Positions 17,812 to 25,250 of a stretch of 64,000 bases of DNA are shown one piece after another. Positions within the stretch are counted from its first letter, which is position 1. Each line of letters starts with the position of its first letter. Source of the DNA: Corynebacterium jeikeium (GTDB lineage Bacteria > Actinomycetota > Actinomycetes > Mycobacteriales > Mycobacteriaceae); the NCBI GenBank assembly GCA_003955985.1, contig CP033784.1:930001-994000 (forward strand). Direction: 5' to 3'. The position numbers were made by a program, and so were the translations under genes. The notes under the pieces are model-generated. The model was not told the origin of the DNA. It ran no database searches and saw nothing but the letters and a program-made list of their open reading frames with translations.

Positions 17812-18872
17812 GCAGAAGCGGATTTGCTAGTTTCCTTGCCTTCATCGAGCTTTCGGCAAATAGCCACGTAGATAGCGCCAGTAATGTTATGCACCACAGC
17901 GGCCACCGCGCCTGGAAGCGCTGCCTCCGGGGTAAAGAACTTCGCTGCCATACCGGAGGACAGGCCAGCGGACTGTGTACCGACCTCCACGGCCACCGTG
18001 CGCTTGCCCGCAGTCGGCATCCCCACCAGCTGGCCTGCAAAGAAGCCGAGCACGTAGCCCAGGACGTTGTGGATGATCACAGCCACAAACACAATCAGGC
18101 CAATGTTCGCCAGGCTCTCAGCGTTCTTGGCCACGGCACCGAAGACCACGCCACCGATACCGAGAATGGAAATCCACGGCAGAATCGGCAGGATCTTGTT
18201 AATAAAGGTATCGGCCACAACGCGAATAACCAGGCCACCAACCACAGGCAGGAGGACTGTCTGGCAGAGGCTCCACGCCATCCCGAGGCCGTCGACCTCC
18301 GTGTGCGCGTCGGCAAGCACGAGCATGAGAAACGGCGTCATGATTGGCGAAACTAGCGTCGACACGCTGGTCATAGCGACGGACAGCGCGACGTCACCGC
18401 GTGCCAGGTAAGCGATGACGTTCGACGAGGTGCCGCCGGGGACGGATCCCAGCATCAGCAGGCCGACGGCGAGTGCCGGGTTGAGCCCGAGGGCTTTCGC
18501 CACGGCAATCGCTAGCAGCGGCATGATGACAAACTGCGCAATGACGCCGAAGAGAATCGCCAACGGGCGCTTAACGACCTGCTTAAAGTCCGGGATGGTC
18601 AGGGTGAGGCCCATCGCGAACATGATGATCATCAGGAAGTACGTGATGTAATCCGTCAGCGGAGTAAACGGGGCGGGGAAGAAGAATGCCAGCGCCGAAC
18701 CCGCCAAAATAAAGCCCGGAAATCCGAGAACCTCAATCATTGCCGAGAGCTTCGACGGCTCCTTATCCGCCTGCCCGCCATTCCCAGAAACCTCGTCGGG
18801 AGAATGTGGTTTTAGCGGGGGCTGCCGGGGCGACGACGGCTGCGGTTCAGATGAATTACTATTGCTGGGCAT
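17808..18872 (-). CDS. Bile acid:sodium symporter (BASS) family transporter
   Basis: A 354-residue membrane protein with a ~40-residue Pro/Ser-rich hydrophilic N-terminus and about ten membrane helices. Family motifs are visible: FAMGLTL in the second helix region, the GSVPGGTSSNVIAYLARGDVA segment and EVGTQSAGL late, matching the two crossing-helix motifs of BASS transporters. Homologues import organic anions (bile acids, pantoate, pyruvate and others) with sodium; the substrate here is unknown. It is a single gene, converging on the MFS gene with overlapping stop codons, and has three GC-rich hairpins in the DNA upstream of its start. Confidence 0.9.
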   Translation of the reverse strand: MPSNSNSSEPQPSSPRQPPLKPHSPDEVSGNGGQADKEPSKLSAMIEVLGFPGFILAGSALAFFFPAPFTPLTDYITYFLMIIMFAMGLTLTIPDFKQVVKRPLAILFGVIAQFVIMPLLAIAVAKALGLNPALAVGLLMLGSVPGGTSSNVIAYLARGDVALSVAMTSVSTLVSPIMTPFLMLVLADAHTEVDGLGMAWSLCQTVLLPVVGGLVIRVVADTFINKILPILPWISILGIGGVVFGAVAKNAESLANIGLIVFVAVIIHNVLGYVLGFFAGQLVGMPTAGKRTVAVEVGTQSAGLSSGMAAKFFTPEAALPGAVAAVVHNITGAIYVAICRKLDEGKETSKSASA

Positions 18873-19453
18873 TTTCGAGCGACCTTGGGTTTATACGTTG
18901 TGTAGTTGCAAAAGTCCGCCGAACGGTGGGTGTTCCACGGCGGAAAATAGCTGATATGTGTACAAACTTGTAGGGAAAATGTTAGCCACCTCACCCCAGG
19001 AAATTACAAAATAGGCACCCCGAAGTGGGTGCAATGCGCTCGCTTAACGACGGCCCCAGCGCCGGGGCCTCATCCAAGAAAACGACCGCCTAGTGTTGTG
19101 ACCTTGCGGACAGGAAATGGTTTTTTGACCGACGGTGGCGTAGTCTGGGCAGTCGGTGTGAAATCCTGACGACAATGTCGCAGAGAATCTGGCAGCGGTA
19201 TAAATTCGCTGGTGAAACGCTTGAAAGTGCATAGTGCATGATGGGCGCCCCTCCTCGGAAGTAAAAGCTGAATTGGGTTTGGGCGCAATTTTTCGAAGTA
19301 TGTGCAAGAGAAGCGATGTCATCGCAATTCCGACGTGAGAGCACTGAAAAACAAGAACGTAAATTGGGCGGGTCATGTATGTGCGACCCAACTGTGAGTA
19401 ATCAACTGTTGAATATTGAGTGTGCGGGCGAAAAGGCCCAGGAAGAGCCCCAA
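18873..19453. promoter_or_regulatory. Long divergent intergenic region with three hairpins, leader of the DEAD-box gene
   Basis: No convincing gene in 581 bases; short frames on both strands lack ribosome sites and family features. It holds three dyads: TCCGCCG/CGGCGGA (18915-18944), GCACCC/GGGTGC with a six-base loop (19015-19032) and GGCCCC/GGGGCC (19052-19069). A TATAAAT hexamer at 19199-19205 could be the -10 of the RNA helicase promoter, which would leave a leader of about 240 bases. Long leaders are known for cold-induced RNA helicase genes; a thermosensor role here is only a suggestion. Confidence 0.5.
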
Positions 19454-21628
19454 ATGGCTAATAATGAAATGAATGGCAGCGTCGAGGAAAACCGCGAGGA
19501 TCAGCGCGAAAACCGCGAGGACGCAATTGTGAAGGCCGAGGATGTAGTGGCCGAGGAAGCACCGGTGGTCGAAGAGAAGGCCGCTGAGGAAAAGACCGAA
19601 AAGGCCGAGGTCAAGGAAAAGTCCGAAAAGGCTGAGAAGAAGGCCGAAAAGAACAAAGACGACAACGACGACACCGTCGGCTTCGATGAGCTTGAGCTGC
19701 CGGATGACATTGTCAATGCAGTTCGCAAGGTTGGGTTTGAGACTCCGTCCCCAATTCAGGCTGCTACTATCCCGACTCTGATGAGCGGCCGCGACGTCGT
19801 CGGCCTGGCTCAGACTGGTACCGGTAAGACCGCGGCGTTTGCGCTGCCGATTCTGGCTCGCATTGATCGCTCCGTCCGCGCACCTCAGGCTCTGGTGCTT
19901 GCTCCGACCCGTGAGCTGGCGCTGCAGGTTGCGGACTCCTTCCAGTCGTTTGCTGATCACCTGGGCAAGATTCAGGTCCTGCCAATCTACGGTGGTCAGT
20001 CCTATGGAGTGCAGCTGTCGGGTCTGCGCCGAGGTGCGCAGATTATCGTCGGCACGCCTGGTCGTGTCATCGACCACCTGGAGAAGGGCTCGCTGGACAT
20101 TTCCGACCTGCGTTTCCTGGTGCTGGACGAGGCCGATGAGATGCTGCAGATGGGCTTCCAGGAGGATGTCGAGCGCATTCTTGCCGACACCCCGGATGAC
20201 AAGCAGGTCGCGCTGTTCTCGGCTACCATGCCGGCTGCGATTCGTCGCCTGTCCAAGCAGTACCTGACGGAGCCGGAAGAGATTACCGTCAAGTCCCAGA
20301 CTCGCACTGCGGACAACATTCGCCAGCGCTTCCTGATGGTCAGCCACCGCAACAAGCTGGACGCGCTGACCCGCATCCTCGAAGTCGAGGAATTCGAAGC
20401 GATGATCATGTTCGTGCGCACCAAGCACGAGACCGAGGAGCTCGCCGAGAAGCTGCGTGCCCGCGGATTCTCCGCTGCTGCCATCAACGGCGACATCCCG
20501 CAGACTCTCCGTGAGCGCACGATTGATCAGCTCAAGGACGGCCGCCTGGACATCCTGGTGGCAACCGATGTGGCTGCTCGTGGCCTGGACGTTGACCGCA
20601 TTTCCCACGTGGTCAACTACGACATTCCGCACGACACCGAGTCCTACGTCCACCGCATCGGTCGTACCGGCCGCGCTGGCCGCTCCGGCGAGGCGCTGCT
20701 CTTTGTCACCCCGCGTGAGGGACGCCTGCTGCGCTCGATCGAGCGTGCAACCAAGTCGCAGCTGCACGAGATGAAGCTGCCGACCGTCGATGAGGTCAAC
20801 GACTCCCGTAAGCAGAAGTTCGCTGATGATTTGACTGAGGCACTTGCCGATTCGCAGGTTCCGGTCTTCCGCGAGCTCATCGAGGAGTACGCAGAAGAGC
20901 ACGACACTCCGCTGGTCGATATCGCCGCTGCTATCGCTGCGCAGGCACAGTCGGGCGACTTCCTGATGAAGGAGCCACCGCGTGGCCGTCGTCATGATCG
21001 TGACCGTGATCGTTTCGACCGCGACCGCAACCGTGGCCGCGATGGTCGCTCCCGTGGTGAGCGCGGTCAGGGCAAGCGCGCTGACCTGGTCGAATTCGAC
21101 CGCGAAGGCACCGCAACCTACCGCATCAGCGTCGGTCGTCGCCAGCACGTCCGCCCGGGTGCCATCGTCGGCGCCATCGCCAACGAGGGCGGCCTGTCAT
21201 CAAAGGACTTCGGACACATCGACATCCGTGGCGACCACACCCTGGTCGAACTGCCGGCCAACCTGCCGCAAGAAGTCATCAACAACCTCTCCGATACCCG
21301 CATTTCCGGCCAGCTCATTGGGCTGAAGCTTGACGACGGCACCTCGGTCGACGACAGCGATGACTACCGCGGTGGCCGTGGTGGCTACCGTGGCGATCGT
21401 CGTGATGGCGGTCGCGGTCGCGGAGGATACCGTGGTGGTCGTGGCCGCGATGACCGCCGTGGTGGCGGACGTGGCCGGGGTAGCTACCGTGGAAACTTCG
21501 ATGACGGTGACGGTTTCGGTGGCCGTGGTCGTGGTCGCGATGACCGTCGTGGCGGCGGTCGCGGTCGTGGTGGCTACCGTGGTGACCGTGATGACCGTCG
21601 CGGTGGTTACCGAGGCGGACGCCGCTAA
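19454..21628 (+). CDS. deaD: DEAD-box ATP-dependent RNA helicase, DeaD/CsdA type with RGG-rich tail
   Basis: A 724-residue RNA helicase likely acting in ribosome assembly and mRNA decay. Order: an acidic/Lys coiled-coil-like N-terminus (1-75); a Q-motif around FETPSPIQ; AQTGTGKT (119-126); PTRELA; TPGR; LDEADEML; FSATMP; a C-terminal helicase domain with HRIGRTGRAG; a DbpA-type RNA-binding domain (YRISVGRRQHVRPGAIVGAI); and a long Arg/Gly/Asp/Tyr tail (from about 640) made of GRGRDDRRGG-like repeats. ATG 19454 is chosen because AGGAAGAG precedes it by six bases; the frame is open to 19316 and an in-frame ATG at 19376 lacks a site. A large branched terminator follows. The DbpA domain and C-terminal tail match DeaD rather than RhlE. 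Confidence 0.93.
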   Translation: MANNEMNGSVEENREDQRENREDAIVKAEDVVAEEAPVVEEKAAEEKTEKAEVKEKSEKAEKKAEKNKDDNDDTVGFDELELPDDIVNAVRKVGFETPSPIQAATIPTLMSGRDVVGLAQTGTGKTAAFALPILARIDRSVRAPQALVLAPTRELALQVADSFQSFADHLGKIQVLPIYGGQSYGVQLSGLRRGAQIIVGTPGRVIDHLEKGSLDISDLRFLVLDEADEMLQMGFQEDVERILADTPDDKQVALFSATMPAAIRRLSKQYLTEPEEITVKSQTRTADNIRQRFLMVSHRNKLDALTRILEVEEFEAMIMFVRTKHETEELAEKLRARGFSAAAINGDIPQTLRERTIDQLKDGRLDILVATDVAARGLDVDRISHVVNYDIPHDTESYVHRIGRTGRAGRSGEALLFVTPREGRLLRSIERATKSQLHEMKLPTVDEVNDSRKQKFADDLTEALADSQVPVFRELIEEYAEEHDTPLVDIAAAIAAQAQSGDFLMKEPPRGRRHDRDRDRFDRDRNRGRDGRSRGERGQGKRADLVEFDREGTATYRISVGRRQHVRPGAIVGAIANEGGLSSKDFGHIDIRGDHTLVELPANLPQEVINNLSDTRISGQLIGLKLDDGTSVDDSDDYRGGRGGYRGDRRDGGRGRGGYRGGRGRDDRRGGGRGRGSYRGNFDDGDGFGGRGRGRDDRRGGGRGRGGYRGDRDDRRGGYRGGRR

Positions 21629-21708
21629 ACCTGCTAGGTGAGGTGAGCGGGGGTGGTCGTCGTCAGGCGACTATCGACTACCGCCCTTGGCGCTGACCTA
21701 GAAAACAA

Positions 21709-21780
21709 AAAACTGCCGGTGCGCATGTACTTTCAAACCCGATTAGTCGGGCCGAAACGTACAGACGCACCGGCAGTTTT
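21709..21780. terminator. Bidirectional terminator with branched interior
   Basis: AAAACTGCCGGTGCG (21709-21723) and CGCACCGGCAGTTTT (21766-21780) form a perfect 15-bp stem, A-rich on one side and T-rich on the other, so it can end transcription from both convergent genes. Inside it GTAC (21727-21730) can pair with GTAC (21759-21762), and CCCGA (21738-21742) with TCGGG (21747-21751). Confidence 0.9.
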
Positions 21781-21800
21781 ATTGTGTCTGAGCGTGAGCT

Positions 21801-22301
21801 CTAGATGAAGAACATCAGGATGCCGGCGACAACCCACAGCAGGGAGAAGATGCCGGAGAACATAGCCAGCTGGCCCTTCTGCTTGTCCCAGTCGAGCTCT
21901 TCAGCCTTCTTGCGACGCTCGATGAACTCCGGATCGTCAGCATCCTCGTCTTCGTCGGCGATGCCGAGGCCGGCCATCATCAGACGCTGACGCGGAATGA
22001 CCAGGAAGAACAGCAGTGCCCAGGCGATGATAGCCAGCAGGATTGCGGCGTGCATTGCCCCGGACTTCATGTAGGTCGACACATCGGTGAACATGACACC
22101 GAAGCCGAGCAGCGGCACGAGCAGCGACCACATGCCGTAGGTGCGCGAAATGGCGTGCATGGTGCGCGCGGCGCCGACCGTTCCTGCCTCTCCGCCGCGG
22201 GCTGCAAGCGCGAGCTTCGGGAACATCGAAATTGCGACAGTCACCGGTCCAAGCAGCAGAATTGCCGCCAGGACGTGAACCATAAGAACTACGTTTTGCA
22301 C
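21801..22301 (-). CDS. Four-helix integral membrane protein, possibly DUF2269-like
   Basis: A 166-residue membrane protein with helices at about 5-25, 58-74, 82-103 and 145-166. Between helices 3 and 4 is a charged cytoplasmic loop rich in Asp/Glu and Lys (IADEDEDADDPEFIERRKKAEELDWDKQKGQ). The N-terminal MVHVLAAILLLGPVTVA with a His in the first helix recalls DUF2269/CopD-like small membrane proteins, but I am not certain. GTG 22301 is preceded by GGAAAGG at six bases. It is convergent with the RNA helicase gene across a shared terminator. Function unknown. Confidence 0.78.
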   Translation of the reverse strand: MQNVVLMVHVLAAILLLGPVTVAISMFPKLALAARGGEAGTVGAARTMHAISRTYGMWSLLVPLLGFGVMFTDVSTYMKSGAMHAAILLAIIAWALLFFLVIPRQRLMMAGLGIADEDEDADDPEFIERRKKAEELDWDKQKGQLAMFSGIFSLLWVVAGILMFFI

Positions 22302-22409
22302 GTATTACCTTTCCACGACTGAATGTAGGCCTCGCGTTCAAGCGAGGAGTGGCCTGGATATTTCTTTATTAAGACCAGTCCTTAACTTAACGTGCTCGCA
22401 CTATTTTCT

Positions 22410-23051
22410 CTATTTCGTGCCTTTTCCCGCGCGAATCCCACACGCACTCGCCATCGCCTTCCAGTCTGCCGAGGATACGGGCAGGTCCCATTTAATAGCC
22501 ACCGCTAAGTAACGATGCGAATAGTCACACGCCTTCGCATCCTCGGGAAGCCATTCCGCCGGGCTGGCATCTCCTTTATCCCGGTTGACCGCGCTTCGCG
22601 TGGGCACGAGGTTGGTCTCGATATCGTTGCCAAATTGCCGACGCCTCTCGGAATCCCAGGCGTAGGCTCCGAAATCCCACGCCGCTGCCAACGGATAAAT
22701 GTGGTCGATATCGACCTCATGCGCACCAACCGGGTCACCCGTGTAAGGGTCGGGGATTTCGCGCGGGGAGCCGTCGTCAAGCGAACATGCAGAGCCCCCG
22801 AACCACGCCGCCAACACTTTATGGCGTGTATTGCAATCGGCAGAACCTGCCCAGACGTCGAAGCGCTCGCGTTTGTATCCGGTGACGGTGGGGCGGTCGG
22901 CGACGACGCGCACGGTGCGCAGTTGCTTGACGACGGCTTCCGTCTCCGACCCCGCGGGGGAGGAGGTGACGAGAACTCGCGTAAGCGCAAAGGATGAGAC
23001 AAAGGCGGCAGTCAGGGCGGCGGCCAGGATGGCAAATAAAAAAGGGCGCAT
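22410..23051 (-). CDS. Secreted or membrane-anchored HNH nuclease (DUF1524/GmrSD-C type)
   Basis: A 213-residue exported nuclease. An N-terminal signal peptide or anchor (MRPFLFAILAAALTAAFVSSFAL) is followed by the DUF1524 HNH pattern: YKRERFDVW, the active-site VDIDHIYPLAAAWDFGA, then RRQFGNDIETNLVPTRSAVNRDKGD and PAEWLP. This family of secreted actinobacterial nucleases is common but little studied; extracellular DNA degradation is inferred. The Cys residues in SADCNTRH, GGSACSL, AKACDYSH and ASACGIR could form disulfides outside the cell. The ATG at 23051 lies inside a terminator-like hairpin downstream of putP, and codons 3-5 form its T-run, an odd arrangement. No better start is visible downstream. 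Confidence 0.88.
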   Translation of the reverse strand: MRPFLFAILAAALTAAFVSSFALTRVLVTSSPAGSETEAVVKQLRTVRVVADRPTVTGYKRERFDVWAGSADCNTRHKVLAAWFGGSACSLDDGSPREIPDPYTGDPVGAHEVDIDHIYPLAAAWDFGAYAWDSERRRQFGNDIETNLVPTRSAVNRDKGDASPAEWLPEDAKACDYSHRYLAVAIKWDLPVSSADWKAMASACGIRAGKGTK

Positions 23052-23102
23052 ACCTAGTTGGGCGCGAAAAATACTTTTTCGGTTCCCTTGTAGGTATGCG
23101 CC
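23038..23102 (-). terminator. Terminator-like hairpin after putP overlapping the HNH nuclease start codon
   Basis: Read on the minus strand, GGCGCATACCTA (23102-23091) pairs perfectly with TAGGTATGCGCC (23056-23045), a 12-bp stem with a 34-base loop, followed at once by C and six T. The ATG of the HNH nuclease is within the second arm, and the T-run is its codons 3-5. It fits an intrinsic terminator for putP. Confidence 0.8.
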
Positions 23103-23148
23103 GGGGCTAGCCTGCGGGGCTAGCGGAGGCCAAGCCTAGATCAAAGCG

Positions 23149-24672
23149 TTAGACCAGAGCCTGCTTTGCTGCGTGGTCGAACTCTTCCTTGATTTTCTCG
23201 TTCGGCTCCTTGGTAAGCAGCGTGACAATGATCATCACGACAGTTGCAGCGGCGAAGCCCGGGACGATCTCGTAGAGAGTGTCGCTGAGCGAGCTCATGC
23301 CCCATGCGAAGGAGACAACCGCACCGGTGATCATGCCGGCAGCAGCACCTGGCGTGTTCAGGCGCGACCAGTAGAGGGCGGCCAGCAGCACCGGGCCGAA
23401 TGCCGAGCCGAAGCCAGCCCACGCGAAGCCAACCAGATCCAGAATGGAGCTGTTCGGGTTAGCAGCGATGATTGCGGCGATGATGGCGATCAGCGCGACG
23501 GCGACGCGGGAGAGAGCCATGTAGGTCTTCGGACGCAGGGACTTGTTGACCGTTGCCTTGAACAGGTCCTCGATTAGCGCGGAGGAAGACACCAGCAGCT
23601 GCGAGGAAATGGTGGACATGATTGCTGCCAGTACTGCAGTCAGAATCAGGCCTGCAATCAGCGGGTGGAACAGGATGCGGGTCATGTCCAGGAAGATGGT
23701 CTCGTAGGAAGACGCATCAGTGACCGAAGCATCTGGGTTCGTAGCGAAGAAAACAGTTGCGGTCAGCGCCACGAGGACGGAGCCGAGCATGCACAGTGCC
23801 TGCCAGCCAACGCCCCAGCGGCGGCCCTCGGTTGCGTCCTTTGCACTACGCAGAGCCATGAAGCGAACGATAATGTGCGGCTGGCCGAAGTAGCCCAGAC
23901 CCCAGCCGAGCAGACCGATAATCGTGATTAGCGGAATGCCAGCGAACGGATCGAAGAAGGCCTCAACCGGCTGTCCCTCGCTGCCCGGGTAGGGGTTGTT
24001 AGCAGCAAAGCTGAAGATGTCCGAGGCGGAGTTGCCATTGTTGATTAGGTAGATGATGCCGACAGTCGGAACCGCCAGCAGTGCGATGAACATAATGATG
24101 CCCTGCACCGTGTCTGTGTAAGACACCGCCAGGAAGCCACCGAACAGGGTGTACGCGACAGTGATAGCCGCTACCAACAGCATGCCGACGAGGTAGTTGC
24201 CACCGAACGTCGACTCCCAGTAACGGCCACCTGCCACCATGCCCGAGGAGACGTAGAAGGTGAAGAACAGCAAAATAATCAGGCCTGCGGCAACGCGCAG
24301 CACCTTCGACGTATCGTGCAGACGATTCTCCAGGAACGACGGCACGGTAATCGAGTTACGAGCAATCTTGGTGTAACTACGCAGGCGTGGTGCGGTGAAC
24401 TTCCAGTTCAGCCATGCTCCTGCGACCAGGCCGATTGCAATCCAGGTCTGGTTCAGACCCGAAAGGTAAATCGCGCCGGGCAGACCCATCAGCAGCCAGC
24501 CGGACATGTCCGATGCACCCGCTGACAGTGCCGCGACGAACGGATGTAGGCCGCGGCCGCCAATCATGTATTCGTCATACTCTGCAGTCTTTTTCCATCC
24601 GGTCCAACCGATGTAGACCATCAACAGCAGATAAATGACTAGTGCGATGATGAACCATGTGTGTTGGTCCAC
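23149..24672 (-). CDS. putP: Sodium/proline symporter PutP
   Basis: A 507-residue member of the sodium:solute symporter family that imports proline with Na+. About 13 membrane helices start at TWFIIALVIYLLLMVYIGW. Family features are YDEYMIGGRGLHPFVAALSAGASDMSGWLLMGLPGA (the conserved Na+/proline region), SFLENR, and LVSSSALIEDLFK in the later core. The ATG at 24687 gives MRSCPVDQ, but GTG 24672 (VDQHTWF) has GAGGAG seven bases before it, formed partly by the codons after that ATG, so the GTG is taken as start. It is followed by a terminator that overlaps the next gene. Substrate follows from overall similarity to PutP; close relatives use other solutes. Confidence 0.92.
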   Translation of the reverse strand: MDQHTWFIIALVIYLLLMVYIGWTGWKKTAEYDEYMIGGRGLHPFVAALSAGASDMSGWLLMGLPGAIYLSGLNQTWIAIGLVAGAWLNWKFTAPRLRSYTKIARNSITVPSFLENRLHDTSKVLRVAAGLIILLFFTFYVSSGMVAGGRYWESTFGGNYLVGMLLVAAITVAYTLFGGFLAVSYTDTVQGIIMFIALLAVPTVGIIYLINNGNSASDIFSFAANNPYPGSEGQPVEAFFDPFAGIPLITIIGLLGWGLGYFGQPHIIVRFMALRSAKDATEGRRWGVGWQALCMLGSVLVALTATVFFATNPDASVTDASSYETIFLDMTRILFHPLIAGLILTAVLAAIMSTISSQLLVSSSALIEDLFKATVNKSLRPKTYMALSRVAVALIAIIAAIIAANPNSSILDLVGFAWAGFGSAFGPVLLAALYWSRLNTPGAAAGMITGAVVSFAWGMSSLSDTLYEIVPGFAAATVVMIIVTLLTKEPNEKIKEEFDHAAKQALV

Positions 24673-25250
24673 AGGGCAACTCCTCATTATTTATTAGTCG
24701 TACAGTCGGACTCGCGCACTACCTAGCGCACCAAAAAGCATTTTCGGCGCACAACTCAGTTTCGCTTAATCAAGTCTGCTTGACGACGTTCACAGCGCCG
24801 CGGCAGCATCGAGCCAAAAAGTGGCCGACGTCCACGGTGGAACCTGCGGTTCGCGATTCAGCACAGCTTCAGCTTCCGGACTATCTTCGACAGTCAGCGG
24901 AGCCTACTGGCACATGCGAACCATGGCAGAACTATTGCACGAGTCACACATTTTTAATTCTTGTGGCCTATACGACGTTTTCATGTGATGCGCTGCATTG
25001 CAAGATAAGAAGCGTTGAAAAAGCTTTTAAAAATCGGTTAAGTGCGACAAATTACCTGGGAAAAGGGGTATTTGGGTAGAGGAGGAGTAATTTTTGCAAG
25101 ATACATAATTCGAACATGCGTGCTAATGTTGTGGTGTGGTGGAAAAGCTGATCCGGGGTGCGTGGCAGAATCTTCATTGAACAAATATCTGGTGGCGAAG
25201 TCGCCGGGTGATTAGACGGTGATGACTGAGCAAGCAGTGGGGAGGAAGTA
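24673..25250. other. 578-base divergent intergenic region, putP to helZ operon
   Basis: No supportable gene; a 140-codon rightward frame (24657-25079) has no ribosome site and overlaps the putP start. The region becomes AT-rich from about 24950. It contains TTCGAACATGCGTGCTAATGTT at 25109-25130, annotated separately. The last bases give the GGGGAGGAAG ribosome site of the SNF2 gene. Confidence 0.6.
25110..25130. promoter_or_regulatory. SOS-box-like element upstream of the SNF2-SWIM-SbcDC operon
   Basis: TCGAAC-ATGC-GTGCTA (25110-25125) matches the actinobacterial LexA consensus TCGAAC-N4-GTTCGA at ten of twelve defined positions. The wider segment TTCGAACAT-N5-CTAATGTT repeats the element at 10169-10191 almost exactly (spacer 6 there). 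TAATGT could serve as a -10. It lies about 120-140 bases before the operon's first ATG. LexA control is inference. Confidence 0.4.

Noticed and set aside
19044..19391. 115-codon leftward frame in the DEAD-box leader
   Set aside because: No ribosome site, no family resemblance, and it overlaps hairpins and the probable promoter.
19373..21148. 591-codon leftward frame opposite the DEAD-box gene
   Set aside because: Antisense of a conserved helicase, Val/Leu/Gln-rich without motifs; same explanation as above.
23103..23126. Repeated GGGGCTAGC next to putP
   Set aside because: Two copies of a self-complementary 6-mer could form a small hairpin, but the nearby 12-bp terminator explains the region better.
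24657..25079. 140-codon rightward frame between putP and the SNF2 gene
   Set aside because: It overlaps the putP start, has no ribosome site and reads as random sequence.
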